Source of the DNA: Pseudomonadota bacterium
Lineage (GTDB): Bacteria > Bdellovibrionota > FAC87 > UBA2466
NCBI GenBank assembly: GCA_009927165.1
Contig: RFNO01000025.1
Coordinates: 1 to 60,215, forward strand
Direction: 5' to 3'
Length of the DNA stretch: 60,215 nt
This document shows positions 1 through 8,356 of this stretch, one piece after another; positions within the stretch are counted from its first letter, which is position 1, and every line of letters starts with the position of its first letter. The notes under the pieces are model-generated. The model searched no databases. It saw only the letters and a program-made list of their open reading frames with translations, and was not told the origin of the DNA. Both the position numbers and the translations under genes were made by a program.

Positions 1-6
1 TTAGAA

Positions 7-1884
7 TCAAAGTGGCAAAAACACGGAAAACTCGGAACCTTCCCCAGGACTGCTTTTCACTTCAATTCTTCCCCCATGGGCATTTACGATATATCGACAA
101 ATAAAAAGGCCTAACCCAAGCCCGCGAGCTTGGAACCCTTCTCTGACGCGTGTAAACCGTTCAAAAATTTTCCTATGCATTTCTGTAGGAATACCAATCC
201 CTTCATCGCGCACTGATAACCGAACATATTTTTCCCGCTCTAGTACTTCAAGACTGATATGAACGGGTTTTCCTTCGCCGTATTTGATCGCATTTGAAAT
301 CAAGTTTGTAATCACTTGATCGATTTTGAGAGGATCCCAAGCTCCAATCACTGGTTTTTTTCGATTCCAGTTTAACTGAATTCCCTTGTTTTCGAGTTCT
401 GATTGAAACCGATTACAAATCTCATCCACTCTCAGGGACAAGTCACAAGTTACTTTCTCAATCGGCATGTTCCCCATTCTTATTTGAGTGGTATCCAGCA
501 ACTGATTTAGTAACTGAGACAAACGAATAATTTGGGTCTTACAAAAAACAACCGTTTTTAGGGTGTCTGATGTTGGAGTCATGTGAGTTTGCACTTGTCG
601 CTCTAACAACTGAATTTGGAGCTGAAGTGAAGTGAGTGGGGTTTTTAGTTCATGAGAAGCTATTGAAATAAAATCATCCCTCGTTAGCACTGCTTCCTTT
701 ATCTCTTCGTGTAATTGAGCTTTATTGATGGCACTGCTAGCAACTCGAGCAAACTCTGAAATAAGTCTCACTTGTCTTTCATTCCAAGTTCGGTCGGCCC
801 CTATGGCAAAAAGGAATACCCCCATGAGTTTTTCCCGATTGAAAATTGGGTAAAGAACTGCTGTTTTAAACCCTAACGTATTTGAATCCGGCAAATCAAC
901 TGTCTGTGGTTCACCATTGGATAAAATTCCCAAATCAAAGGAAGTTAATAATTGGGCATAGTTCTGACGAACACCTAAGCTAGGCTCCTGAGATTCACCC
1001 TTATTAATTAGAAATAAATCAGAAATATGTTGAGGGTCGTTATTTTCAAAAGAGATGGCGATTCCCCAATCAACTAATTTAGGAATTATGTACGAACAAG
1101 ACACCGACAATATATCTCGAGTATCCAAAGTACTATTCAAAGCAGTAGCGGCGTCTTTTAAAAATTTTTGGTCCTCCATTTGAATCATCTCGGCCTCGAT
1201 GTCAGTACTTGTTCCAAACCACAAAATGACATTTTGGTTTTTATCTTTTACAGGGGTGGCTCGATAAAGAAATCTTCTGTACTGACCATCTCGACCTTTG
1301 ACTGGAAATTGCATTTCATACGCTTGGCCGGTCTCGAGCGCTAATTTCCAACGATCATAGACTACTTGAAAAAACTCAGGATGATGAACATGTTTCCAGT
1401 AAATTCCCAAATGCCCTTTATGAGAACTTACGGGAGAGCTACCAGTATATCGGTACCAAGCATCGTTATACCAGAGGGGTTGGCCGTCGCCTGACGCTAC
1501 AGAAACTAGCTCTGGAATAGAATTGGCCAAAAGTCTGAACTGCTCTTCGCTTTGAGCTGTTTGCATTTCAGAAAGCTCAAGAGCAGTAGCCAGCAGCTCG
1601 AGCAAGTACCTCGCTAACCAAGCCATCACCGAACCTAAAAGAAAAACTCCAAAAAGAAGTACCCATTGAACCTTTTCATTTTGGGTTGATAACCAGATAA
1701 AAAGCAATAGGATAAAGGCAATCAGAACAGGGATAAAAATTGTTATTCTCACGAGGGCCTTAAAAGTCCGCTGCTCACGCACTCTCGGATAACTGGTTTC
1801 AACGAATTTAAAAAAACTGGGGTTGTTTTTTTTAGCCTCTAGTACCTCTTTTTCTCGCCGAATGCTTGGAAAAGTGAACGGCAT
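7..1884 (-). CDS. Membrane-bound PAS-GAF sensor histidine kinase
   Basis: The 625-residue protein should sense a signal and phosphorylate a response regulator. Two hydrophobic segments near residues 45-65 and 73-92 anchor it in the inner membrane. They are followed by a PAS domain (about 115-230), a GAF-like domain (about 245-390), a HisKA domain with H-box SHELKTPL (His near 411), and a HATPase_c domain with N-box NLISNAIKYG and G-boxes DEGIGIP and GLGLGLF. The start is supported by AAGG a few bases upstream. No response regulator lies next to it in the window, so its partner is unknown and it looks like an orphan. The kinase class is certain; the signal cannot be read from the sequence. Confidence 0.93.
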   Translation of the reverse strand: MPFTFPSIRREKEVLEAKKNNPSFFKFVETSYPRVREQRTFKALVRITIFIPVLIAFILLLFIWLSTQNEKVQWVLLFGVFLLGSVMAWLARYLLELLATALELSEMQTAQSEEQFRLLANSIPELVSVASGDGQPLWYNDAWYRYTGSSPVSSHKGHLGIYWKHVHHPEFFQVVYDRWKLALETGQAYEMQFPVKGRDGQYRRFLYRATPVKDKNQNVILWFGTSTDIEAEMIQMEDQKFLKDAATALNSTLDTRDILSVSCSYIIPKLVDWGIAISFENNDPQHISDLFLINKGESQEPSLGVRQNYAQLLTSFDLGILSNGEPQTVDLPDSNTLGFKTAVLYPIFNREKLMGVFLFAIGADRTWNERQVRLISEFARVASSAINKAQLHEEIKEAVLTRDDFISIASHELKTPLTSLQLQIQLLERQVQTHMTPTSDTLKTVVFCKTQIIRLSQLLNQLLDTTQIRMGNMPIEKVTCDLSLRVDEICNRFQSELENKGIQLNWNRKKPVIGAWDPLKIDQVITNLISNAIKYGEGKPVHISLEVLEREKYVRLSVRDEGIGIPTEMHRKIFERFTRVREGFQARGLGLGLFICRYIVNAHGGRIEVKSSPGEGSEFSVFLPL

Positions 1885-2157
1885 GTTGACCTTGCGCCTT
1901 TTTAGTTACCTTGTTGAGGTGCTAGAAACATACCAAGTACTGATTTTTATGAGTGCTCAAAGATCCTTAATCGGTAGGGCCACTAGGAGCATACACAGCG
2001 TTCATGTTAAATCTGAATACAGTAGCCTGAATGCTCTTCAACATTGTCAATGCTACAGCCACAGGAAGGGTTAAAAATTTTTTACACAAAAGTGTTTAGG
2101 ACTTAGCTTCTTTAGAGTAAATTTTTATCTATTCTTAATTTTGGTTTTGGGGGAATC
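1885..2157. other. Divergent intergenic region
   Basis: This spacer separates the histidine kinase from the secreted protease and must hold both promoters. I found no clear -35/-10 pair. A small hairpin (ACAC, loop AAAA, GTGT) lies near 2083-2096 in an A/T-rich stretch. A short plus-strand frame crosses the region but has no family resemblance and overlaps the kinase N-terminus, so I do not call it a gene. Confidence 0.4.
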
Positions 2158-3018
2158 ATGAAAAGACTCATCTTTGGACTTATTCTAACTCTGTTTTCAA
2201 GCAACTTGTTTGCGCTTCCGTTGCCGGGCGCCGGGAAAGTTGAAGCGTTGATAGCCCGTGGACTCCCCCCCTCTCTTAGCTCGAATTATGATTTTGAGGG
2301 AATCGTAGCTTTATCGAATTGCTCGGGAAGTCTTGTTCGATTTGAAGACTCTCGGGACACTGACTTAGCTATGGTACTCACCAACGGTCACTGTTTTGAA
2401 GGAGGCCTTTTGCAACCCGGAAAAGTTCTTGTGAATACAAAGTCCAATCGAAGTTTTACACTACTCAGTAAAACAGCTAGTCCCCTGGGAAAGGTAAAAG
2501 CTCAAAAGGTACTCTATGCAACCATGACCAAGACGGATATGGCACTTTATCAGTTGGAACTCAACTACGCTCAGATTCTTACTCAGTTTAATATCGCCCC
2601 TCTCACCTTGGCGTCTGATTACGCTGAAAAAGCAACAGACATTGAAATTCTTTCAGGCTATTGGAAGCGAGGCTACTCGTGTAGACATGACGGACTCGTT
2701 TTCCAAATGAAAGAGGGGGATTGGCTATGGGAAGACTCCATTCGTTATAGCCAACCGGGTTGTGAAACTATTCCGGGAACTTCTGGTTCACCTATTATTG
2801 CTAAAGGAACCAAAGTAGTAATCGGAGTCAATAATACGGGCAATGAAAATGGAGAAAAGTGCACCCAAAATAATCCTTGTGAGATAGACCAAGAAGGAAA
2901 AATCACTTACCAGAAGGGGCTTAATTATGGCCAACAAACCTCTTGGATTTACGGCTGTATGGATGCCAGCCATAAGATTGATTTAGCACTTCCGACCTGT
3001 AGATTGCCGCGGGAGTAA
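2158..3018 (+). CDS. Secreted trypsin-like (S1 family) serine protease
   Basis: This 286-residue protein is probably an exported endopeptidase. A signal peptide covers about residues 1-19 (cleavage after LFA). The chymotrypsin-fold triad is visible in order: H78 in LTNGHC, D127 in KTDMAL, and S209 in PGTSGSP. The GTSGSP form resembles bacterial V8/glutamyl-type enzymes more than digestive trypsins. Several cysteines (around 202 and in the C-terminal 60 residues) suggest disulfides. A GGGGGAA ribosome site precedes the ATG. Its stop lies six bases from the stop of the convergent next gene. The substrate is unknown; a nutritional or envelope role is possible. Confidence 0.9.
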   Translation: MKRLIFGLILTLFSSNLFALPLPGAGKVEALIARGLPPSLSSNYDFEGIVALSNCSGSLVRFEDSRDTDLAMVLTNGHCFEGGLLQPGKVLVNTKSNRSFTLLSKTASPLGKVKAQKVLYATMTKTDMALYQLELNYAQILTQFNIAPLTLASDYAEKATDIEILSGYWKRGYSCRHDGLVFQMKEGDWLWEDSIRYSQPGCETIPGTSGSPIIAKGTKVVIGVNNTGNENGEKCTQNNPCEIDQEGKITYQKGLNYGQQTSWIYGCMDASHKIDLALPTCRLPRE

Positions 3019-3024
3019 GAAGGA

Positions 3025-3561
3025 TTAAAAGCCTAAGGTGAATGCACTGTAAATTTGATGATTCAGTACTCGCTGGTCAATTACAGCCGAATAGACCAAC
3101 TGAACCCCTCGCAGAAAATTTGAGGAATTATCGAAGTTGTAGCCAATGGCTGCTCGTGCGAGCGGCAACCAGTTGGCAGAACCTCTACCATTCCAGAATT
3201 GAGCTCCCGCTCCTAGTTCGCCCGTGATCTGTTTAGCCCCCGACGATCTCTCCACGAGGGTCAGAGCAAAATCCCCGATAGTAAACGATTGATCAGAAAA
3301 AATTTTCTGGTTGATTGCCCCTAAATAAAATTTGAGCCAGTTGAGATTGCCCAGTGATACCATCGGTGTCCAATGAACTACAAAATTCCCTGGCCTTTCA
3401 CCATTTTGTCCAAAGAAAAGGCCCCCCCCAACATCAAACACAGTCAGTGTTGAGGCTCTTTCCGGATAAACAAAAGAAGCTGGCCGACGCGAGTTTTCAG
3501 TTGACCATAAATTCAAACTGAACAGGCAGCTCAACGTAAGAATTCCGCGCCAAAATATCAT
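3025..3561 (-). CDS. Small exported protein, probable outer-membrane beta-barrel
   Basis: I do not recognise a family for this 178-residue protein. It starts with a hydrophobic signal-like segment (residues 1-20). The rest is rich in alternating polar/aromatic stretches with many glycines and ends in Phe (AFTLGF), the usual C-terminal signal for BAM-assembled barrels. The size would suit a barrel of about eight strands. It is transcribed in the same direction as the small Cys-rich gene upstream (95-base gap), but cotranscription is uncertain. The envelope location is inferred from the signal peptide and the terminal aromatic residue only. Confidence 0.6.
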   Translation of the reverse strand: MIFWRGILTLSCLFSLNLWSTENSRRPASFVYPERASTLTVFDVGGGLFFGQNGERPGNFVVHWTPMVSLGNLNWLKFYLGAINQKIFSDQSFTIGDFALTLVERSSGAKQITGELGAGAQFWNGRGSANWLPLARAAIGYNFDNSSNFLRGVQLVYSAVIDQRVLNHQIYSAFTLGF

Positions 3562-3656
3562 GAAAGTATTTCGACATTTTCCAGGGATTTCTTAAGGCGG
3601 CAGAGCAACGCCGCGTCAGCGCCAAGAATTTTGAGCTAGTTTTTTTAAACTAAAAT

Positions 3657-3959
3657 CTAGCGAGGAAGAGCAATGCAATGCACTTCTTCATCGTCCAAAG
3701 ACTTCCAATCCAATCCCTGGGAACAAGCTTTCTTTCGAAGAGTGTTCATAGCTGCGCAGGCGTTGTATCCCTTTGCGAGTAAGGGTTTTTTAGTCACAAC
3801 TCCACCAACCGAAAGCGCAACACAGTAGCTAGGCGAATAAAGTTGAATGCACATATCTTGCCCTACTCCCTGACAACTCTCTTTAGCTGAAGCAGTCTGA
3901 GAGAAAAATGCACCGGCAATCGCAAAACCAATCCCCAAAATCCAAAACAGTTTTTTCAT
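3657..3959 (-). CDS. Small exported cysteine-rich protein
   Basis: The protein has 100 residues when started at the ATG at 3959, chosen because the signal peptide MKKLFWILGI... begins there and a GGGGTG ribosome site lies just upstream. A start seven codons earlier is possible. Cleavage is expected after TASA (residue 25). The mature part is only about 75 residues and has six cysteines (29, 37, 46, 68, 79, 95), an even number that suggests three disulfides in the periplasm or outside the cell. I recognise no family. The gene stands alone between a YceI gene transcribed away from it and the gene ending at 3025. Confidence 0.6.
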   Translation of the reverse strand: MKKLFWILGIGFAIAGAFFSQTASAKESCQGVGQDMCIQLYSPSYCVALSVGGVVTKKPLLAKGYNACAAMNTLRKKACSQGLDWKSLDDEEVHCIALPR

Positions 3960-4040
3960 AGTTTCACCCCGTAGACACAAGATACTGGAAGACTGCGTCA
4001 GTAATTTGGAGGGAATAAGAAAAAATCGGCATAATTTCGT

Positions 4041-4068
4041 TTGAGTGACTTTAAAAGAGCGATAAAAT
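4041..4068 (+). promoter_or_regulatory. Candidate sigma-70 promoter for the YceI gene
   Basis: TTGAGT at 4041-4046 and TAAAAT at 4063-4068 are separated by 16 bases. They lie 37 bases before the YceI start codon, which has a good ribosome site (AAGGAG). It was identified by eye from consensus only. Confidence 0.5.
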
Positions 4069-4105
4069 TAAGCCTTGTTTCTTTACTTAATCCAAGGAGA
4101 ACTAC

Positions 4106-4699
4106 ATGAATTTATTAACTTTTTTAGCATTCTTATTGGTGCTGCCTTGCTGGGCCAGCACGTGGGAAATTGATGACAGCCACACAGCTGCAAAATTTAA
4201 AATTAAGCACCTCATGGTTTCTAATGTCTATGGACAAATTACGGGTGCCAAAGGAACGTTAGACATTGACGACAAAGATCCCTCGAAAACCAGTGGAACT
4301 ATCACTCTGGATGTCTCTACGATTAATACGAACAACGAAAAACGAGATGCCCACTTAAAAGACGCCGACTTCTTTGAAGTGACCAAACATCCCACCATTT
4401 CTTTTTCCATTAAAAAATTATCCAAATCAAAAAATGGGAAATATCTCATGGAAGGTGATCTCACGATAAAAGGGGTAACGAAACCTGTCGTATTAAAAGA
4501 GGTTGAACTGACTCCGACTGTTAAAGATCCTTGGGGTGGCACTCGTCGTGGATTATCGGGTATCACCACAATCGATCGAAAAGATTTCGGTCTTACTTGG
4601 AATAAAACTTTAGATGGTGGCGGAGTGGTGGTTGGAGAAAAAGTAGATGTAGAAATTGCAGCTGAACTTAAAGCTAAGTCGGAAAACGCAAAAAACTAA
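4106..4699 (+). CDS. YceI family periplasmic protein
   Basis: The 197-residue protein matches the YceI-like family, a lipocalin-like barrel that binds polyisoprenoid or other hydrophobic ligands in the periplasm. A signal peptide covers residues 1-17 (cleavage after CWA). Family hallmarks are DDSHTAAKFKIKHLMVSNVYG near the N-terminus, the KRDAHLKDADFF segment, the HPTISF strand and the GLTWNK segment near the C-terminus. AAGGAG lies about seven bases before the ATG. The gene overlaps the convergent mtaB by four bases at its 3' end. The exact ligand is unknown. Confidence 0.9.
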   Translation: MNLLTFLAFLLVLPCWASTWEIDDSHTAAKFKIKHLMVSNVYGQITGAKGTLDIDDKDPSKTSGTITLDVSTINTNNEKRDAHLKDADFFEVTKHPTISFSIKKLSKSKNGKYLMEGDLTIKGVTKPVVLKEVELTPTVKDPWGGTRRGLSGITTIDRKDFGLTWNKTLDGGGVVVGEKVDVEIAAELKAKSENAKN

Positions 4700-6018
4700 T
4701 GAAGTGAACTGACAGGGGCGGTGCTATTTTCTAACAATGGCACCGTCCAAATTTTTTCATCTGATACTTTATCAAGTTTCAAACGTGTTACCAGTTTCGT
4801 AGATCCTTCAGGAGCGAGAGTGAGTGTGGGAATGTAGTTTTCGGTGTGCCCCTGCCAAACTGAATTTTCACCTTTGGCTGGTTTCTCAAAAACAACCTCT
4901 TTATCTTTTCCTAGCTGAGATTCTAAAAATCTCTGGTAACGTTTTTGGCTTATCTCTCGAAGGATTTGTGAGCGTTCGGCAATTACTTTTTCAGGAACTA
5001 CTGGTTTCAAAGATGCAGCGACCGTGCCTCGACGCGCCGAAAATGAAAACACATGCAATTTTGTCCAATCGGACTTTTCTAAAAGATCAACTGTGTCCCG
5101 AAATTCAGCTTCTCCCTCTCCAGGGAAACCAACAATTACATCCACTCCAATAAAAGTATCGGGATTAGCGAGAATCAATTTCGCAGTCACATCGGTAAAC
5201 TCATGGGCTTTGTAGAGTCGCCGCATCTTACGTAAAATCTCGTCATTTCCACTCTGAAGAGCAATATGAAAATGGGGGCACAGGCGACTTTCTGCAGTTA
5301 AAAGCTCAATCAAATTATCCGGTATCTCAAACGGATCTAAGGTACTCACACGTACTCTGGGTCCATTTGGAACGCTAAAAATTTTCTCAAGTAACTTGGC
5401 GAGATCGGTTCCGTGGTCCCAGCCGTAATGAGCAAGATGAATGCCGGTCAAAACAATCTCGCGAAAGCCTTGTCGATTAGCTTCCGTTACTTGTTTCAAC
5501 ACGAGATCTGGGCTTAAACTCCGGCTTCTCCCTCGAGCCTCAGGAATGATACAAAAGCTACACTTATAATTGCATCCATCTTGAATCTTGATAGTTGCAC
5601 GAGCGTTTCGAGAACCTGGAAAATACTCGGGCAAAAATCCTCTTGCTTCTTCTACATGATCTTTTTTCCAAGTTTTTGTCCTGAAAGCTTCCTCAAAATA
5701 ATCAAGTGTCTTAAATTTATTTGCAGTTCCGATTAAAAAATCAACTTCGGGAAGTTTTAATAACTCTTCACGGCCTACTTGGGCATAACAACCCACCAAA
5801 GCCACGAGAGCGCCCTGATTCTGTCTTTTAAATCGACTAGCTTGGTGGCGGGCATCTCTGTCGGCGTTTTCAGTTACAGTGCAAGTATTGATGACATAGG
5901 CATCAGCTGCTTCATTTTCTTCTACGGGGGTAAAGCCACGTCGAACGGCCTCCAAGTAGAGCGAATCAGTATCATTTCTGTTTGCTTTGCAGCCAAAAGT
6001 TTTAAATGCAATTCTCAT
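4696..6018 (-). CDS. mtaB: tRNA t6A37 methylthiotransferase MtaB
   Basis: This 440-residue radical-SAM enzyme converts t6A at tRNA position 37 to ms2t6A. The N-terminal MTTase domain supplies three cluster cysteines (C10, C46, C77). The radical-SAM motif is C149-x3-C153-x2-C156, and a TRAM-like RNA-binding domain occupies the C-terminal 70 or so residues. The opening MRIAFKTFGCKANRNDT is typical of MtaB rather than MiaB or RimO. Its start overlaps the mnmA stop by four bases (ATGA), so it forms an operon with two other tRNA sulfur genes. MtaB and RimO are close relatives; MtaB is the better match. Confidence 0.92.
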   Translation of the reverse strand: MRIAFKTFGCKANRNDTDSLYLEAVRRGFTPVEENEAADAYVINTCTVTENADRDARHQASRFKRQNQGALVALVGCYAQVGREELLKLPEVDFLIGTANKFKTLDYFEEAFRTKTWKKDHVEEARGFLPEYFPGSRNARATIKIQDGCNYKCSFCIIPEARGRSRSLSPDLVLKQVTEANRQGFREIVLTGIHLAHYGWDHGTDLAKLLEKIFSVPNGPRVRVSTLDPFEIPDNLIELLTAESRLCPHFHIALQSGNDEILRKMRRLYKAHEFTDVTAKLILANPDTFIGVDVIVGFPGEGEAEFRDTVDLLEKSDWTKLHVFSFSARRGTVAASLKPVVPEKVIAERSQILREISQKRYQRFLESQLGKDKEVVFEKPAKGENSVWQGHTENYIPTLTLAPEGSTKLVTRLKLDKVSDEKIWTVPLLENSTAPVSSLH

Positions 6019-7136
6019 TGGATAGATAAGTCCTCAATCCATCCCCCGCCCACCACTTTTTCACCTTCGTAAAAAACCATAGCTTGGCCAGGAGTAATAG
6101 CTCTTTGAGGAATTTCAAATTTCACTTCTAGCTTTCCGTCTGCTGTGGGAAAAATTTCTACTGGGCTTTCTTTGGCGCGATATCTTATTTTGGCGTTTAC
6201 TTTTTTAGTGCCTAAAATAGGTTCATTTATCCAGTTCACGCGACTAACCAACGCAGACTTTCTAAAAAGATTTTGCTCTGGCCCAACAACCACTTCATTT
6301 GTTTTCCCCCTGAGAGCTAAAACAAAGAGGGGTTCTTTTCCATGAACGCCGATGCCCTTTCGCTGTCCGATTGTAAACTGATGCAATCCTCCATGATTAC
6401 CCAGAATGTTTCCATCAGGATCGACAATATTTCCTGGCTTTAACAGCTCTTTTGGAACTTCATCTTCGATAAATTCCCGGTAACTTTTTGCCTGAACAAA
6501 ACAGATTTCCTGGCTGTCCGGTTTGTTGGCCACTAAAAGACCATATTTGATAGCAAGTTCCCGTACAGTTTTTTTCTCAAAGCCCCCAATTGGGAAAAGG
6601 GTTTTTGCAAGATCCTTTTGCTTCATCGCAAACAGAAAATAGGATTGATCTTTATCGTTGTCTCCCCCCTTAAATAATTCGACTTCATCGGTTTCCGAAT
6701 TGATCTGGACAGTCGCATAATGCCCAGTTGCTAAATAATCAGCTCCCAAATCTAAGGCCCAATCCATGAGCTGGCGAAACTTTACTTTTTCATTACAGCG
6801 AATGCAGGGGTTGGGGGTGCGGCCGTTCAAATACTCCTGAATGAAATCATCGACAACTGCTCCCCGAAACTCTTCTTCCATGTTGTTTACGTAAAAGGGA
6901 ATTTCAAGTTTCTCTGCCACTCTTCGGGCATCCATAATGTCGCTCAAAGAACAACAAGTTCCGAATTCGTTCTCTATCTTTTCGGCCATATCGTGCAACT
7001 GAAGAGAAATACCGATCACTTCGTGTCCTTGCTCTTTCAGCCAACCTGCGGTGACAGAGCTGTCCACTCCTCCGCTCATGGCAACCACAATACGAGAAGG
7101 TTTATTTGGAACAAAATTAGGAATCGTAGAAATCAT
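6015..7136 (-). CDS. mnmA: tRNA-specific 2-thiouridylase MnmA
   Basis: MnmA adds sulfur to U34 of Lys, Glu and Gln tRNAs using ATP and a persulfide. The PP-loop MSGGVDSS lies at residues 20-27. The catalytic cysteines are C111 (NPCIRCN) and C212 (SQEICFV), matching the pair known in E. coli MnmA. The length of 373 residues is normal. It begins one base after the cysteine desulfurase stop and overlaps mtaB by four bases. This places the sulfur donor, the thiouridylase and a methylthiotransferase in one transcript. The function is certain. Confidence 0.96.
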   Translation of the reverse strand: MISTIPNFVPNKPSRIVVAMSGGVDSSVTAGWLKEQGHEVIGISLQLHDMAEKIENEFGTCCSLSDIMDARRVAEKLEIPFYVNNMEEEFRGAVVDDFIQEYLNGRTPNPCIRCNEKVKFRQLMDWALDLGADYLATGHYATVQINSETDEVELFKGGDNDKDQSYFLFAMKQKDLAKTLFPIGGFEKKTVRELAIKYGLLVANKPDSQEICFVQAKSYREFIEDEVPKELLKPGNIVDPDGNILGNHGGLHQFTIGQRKGIGVHGKEPLFVLALRGKTNEVVVGPEQNLFRKSALVSRVNWINEPILGTKKVNAKIRYRAKESPVEIFPTADGKLEVKFEIPQRAITPGQAMVFYEGEKVVGGGWIEDLSIQ

Positions 7137-7137
7137 T

Positions 7138-8277
7138 TTACTGCCGTCTTCGCTCTCGAATTCGATTCACATGCCTTATCACAACCTCAAGAACTCTGTC
7201 GACGTCGTCTCTCGAAGTCGTTTTTCCCCAGGAAATTCGTAGGCACTCTTTAGCCTCGGTTCTACTGAGCCCCATGGCTAATAAAACATGGCTCGGAGCC
7301 AAGGAGCCCGATGAGCAGGCTGAACCCGCCGAAACACTCACCCCTTCTAAGTCCAGAGCCCCCAACAGCACTTCTGATGGAATTCCCGAAAAACGAATGC
7401 TAGTCGTATTGGGGATTCTCTCAACATCTGCTCCATTGAGAGTTACCTCGGATAAAGTCTCTAGAAGTTGCTTTTCAAAGTAGTCTCTGAGCTCACGAAT
7501 TCGCATTCGGTCCTGTTGGTTAGGAAAATCAGTACAAGCACCGCCAAACCCCAGAATTCCAAGCGTATTTTCAGTTCCCCCTCTTCGCTTGATTTCCTGA
7601 GTACCCCCGTAATGAGTGGCAACGAGCTGGGTTCCTCGTCTTACCAAAAGAGCACCTATTCCTTTTGGACCGCCAATCTTGTGCGCAGTAATCGAAATTA
7701 AATCGCAATCATTCCAACTTTCAGAATCCAGCTTTCCAAAACTTTGAACAGCATCCGTATGAATCGTTATTCCTCTCTCCCGACAAAACCGAGAAATCTC
7801 CCGAATCGGAAAAATTACGCCCGTTTCGTTGTTGGCTGCCATGATAGACACTAGGGTCGGCCTAAATTCATCCACATGCTGCTTAAAAGTTTCCAATGAA
7901 AAAACACCATTTTTTTGAACGGGCAGATAATCAACAGGGACTCCCAGATTCTCCAAAAGCCGGGCAGTATCTCGAATTGAAGAATGTTCGACCGCAGAAG
8001 TGAGTAGGCGCAACCGAGAGGGCCCTAGAAAATAGGTCCCCATCAGGGCCAACGTGTTGGCTTCGCTTCCCCCCGAAGTAAAGACTACTTCCAGCGGAGA
8101 GACCCCCGCCTTTTGAGCCACCAAATCCCTGCTTTTACTAATAATTTCAGATGCTTGTCTTCCATCCCAATGACTAGATGAGGGATTTCCCCAAAGCTCG
8201 ATAGCTTTGGCCATCCCAGTTTGAGCCCCGGCAGAAAGGGGTGATGTCGCATTAAAATCAGCAAAAACACGATTCAT
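7138..8277 (-). CDS. Cysteine desulfurase (NifS/IscS family)
   Basis: This PLP enzyme removes sulfur from cysteine and passes it on as a persulfide. Visible residues are H97 (EHSS), the Schiff-base lysine K200 (TAHKIGGPKG) and the catalytic C321 in SAGSACSSGS. The length of 379 residues suits the group I (NifS/IscS) type. Next to mnmA it most likely supplies sulfur for tRNA thiolation. No iscU, iscA or regulator is adjacent, so a role in general Fe-S assembly is possible but not shown here. There is no ribosome site before the ATG. Confidence 0.93.
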   Translation of the reverse strand: MNRVFADFNATSPLSAGAQTGMAKAIELWGNPSSSHWDGRQASEIISKSRDLVAQKAGVSPLEVVFTSGGSEANTLALMGTYFLGPSRLRLLTSAVEHSSIRDTARLLENLGVPVDYLPVQKNGVFSLETFKQHVDEFRPTLVSIMAANNETGVIFPIREISRFCRERGITIHTDAVQSFGKLDSESWNDCDLISITAHKIGGPKGIGALLVRRGTQLVATHYGGTQEIKRRGGTENTLGILGFGGACTDFPNQQDRMRIRELRDYFEKQLLETLSEVTLNGADVERIPNTTSIRFSGIPSEVLLGALDLEGVSVSAGSACSSGSLAPSHVLLAMGLSRTEAKECLRISWGKTTSRDDVDRVLEVVIRHVNRIRERRRQ

Positions 8278-8281
8278 GACG

Positions 8282-8315
8282 CAGCTAATCTAACTGAATT
8301 TTTGGTTCATGGCTA
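8282..8315 (-). promoter_or_regulatory. Candidate promoter for the desulfurase-mnmA-mtaB operon
   Basis: On the minus strand, TAGCCA (8310-8315) and TAGATT (8287-8292) are 17 bases apart. Only nine bases separate the -10-like hexamer from the ATG at 8277, which would give an almost leaderless mRNA. This agrees with the missing ribosome site. The hexamers match the consensus at only four of six positions each. Confidence 0.35.
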
Positions 8316-8318
8316 GCC

Positions 8319-8347
8319 TAGACCCAACGCATCTTTCGGGCTAGTGT
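8319..8347 (+). promoter_or_regulatory. Candidate promoter for ntrYX-ispG-proS
   Basis: TAGACC (8319-8324) and TAGTGT (8342-8347) have a 17-base spacer and lie nine bases before the ntrY ATG, which lacks a ribosome site. The -35-like element is only three bases from that of the divergent desulfurase promoter, and both touch the palindrome GGCTAGCC. The match is moderate, so this is a suggestion. Confidence 0.3.
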
Positions 8348-8356
8348 GGGACCCTT

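Noticed and set aside
1823-2074. Plus-strand open frame of 83 codons
   Set aside because: It overlaps the N-terminus of the histidine kinase, has no ribosome site or family resemblance, and reads as low-complexity chance sequence.
3562-3656. Hairpins (GCGGC/GCCGC near 3600-3615 and TAGTTT/AAACTA near 3637-3653) as terminators
   Set aside because: The first has no T-run on either strand; the second is A/T-only and weak. I do not call a terminator.
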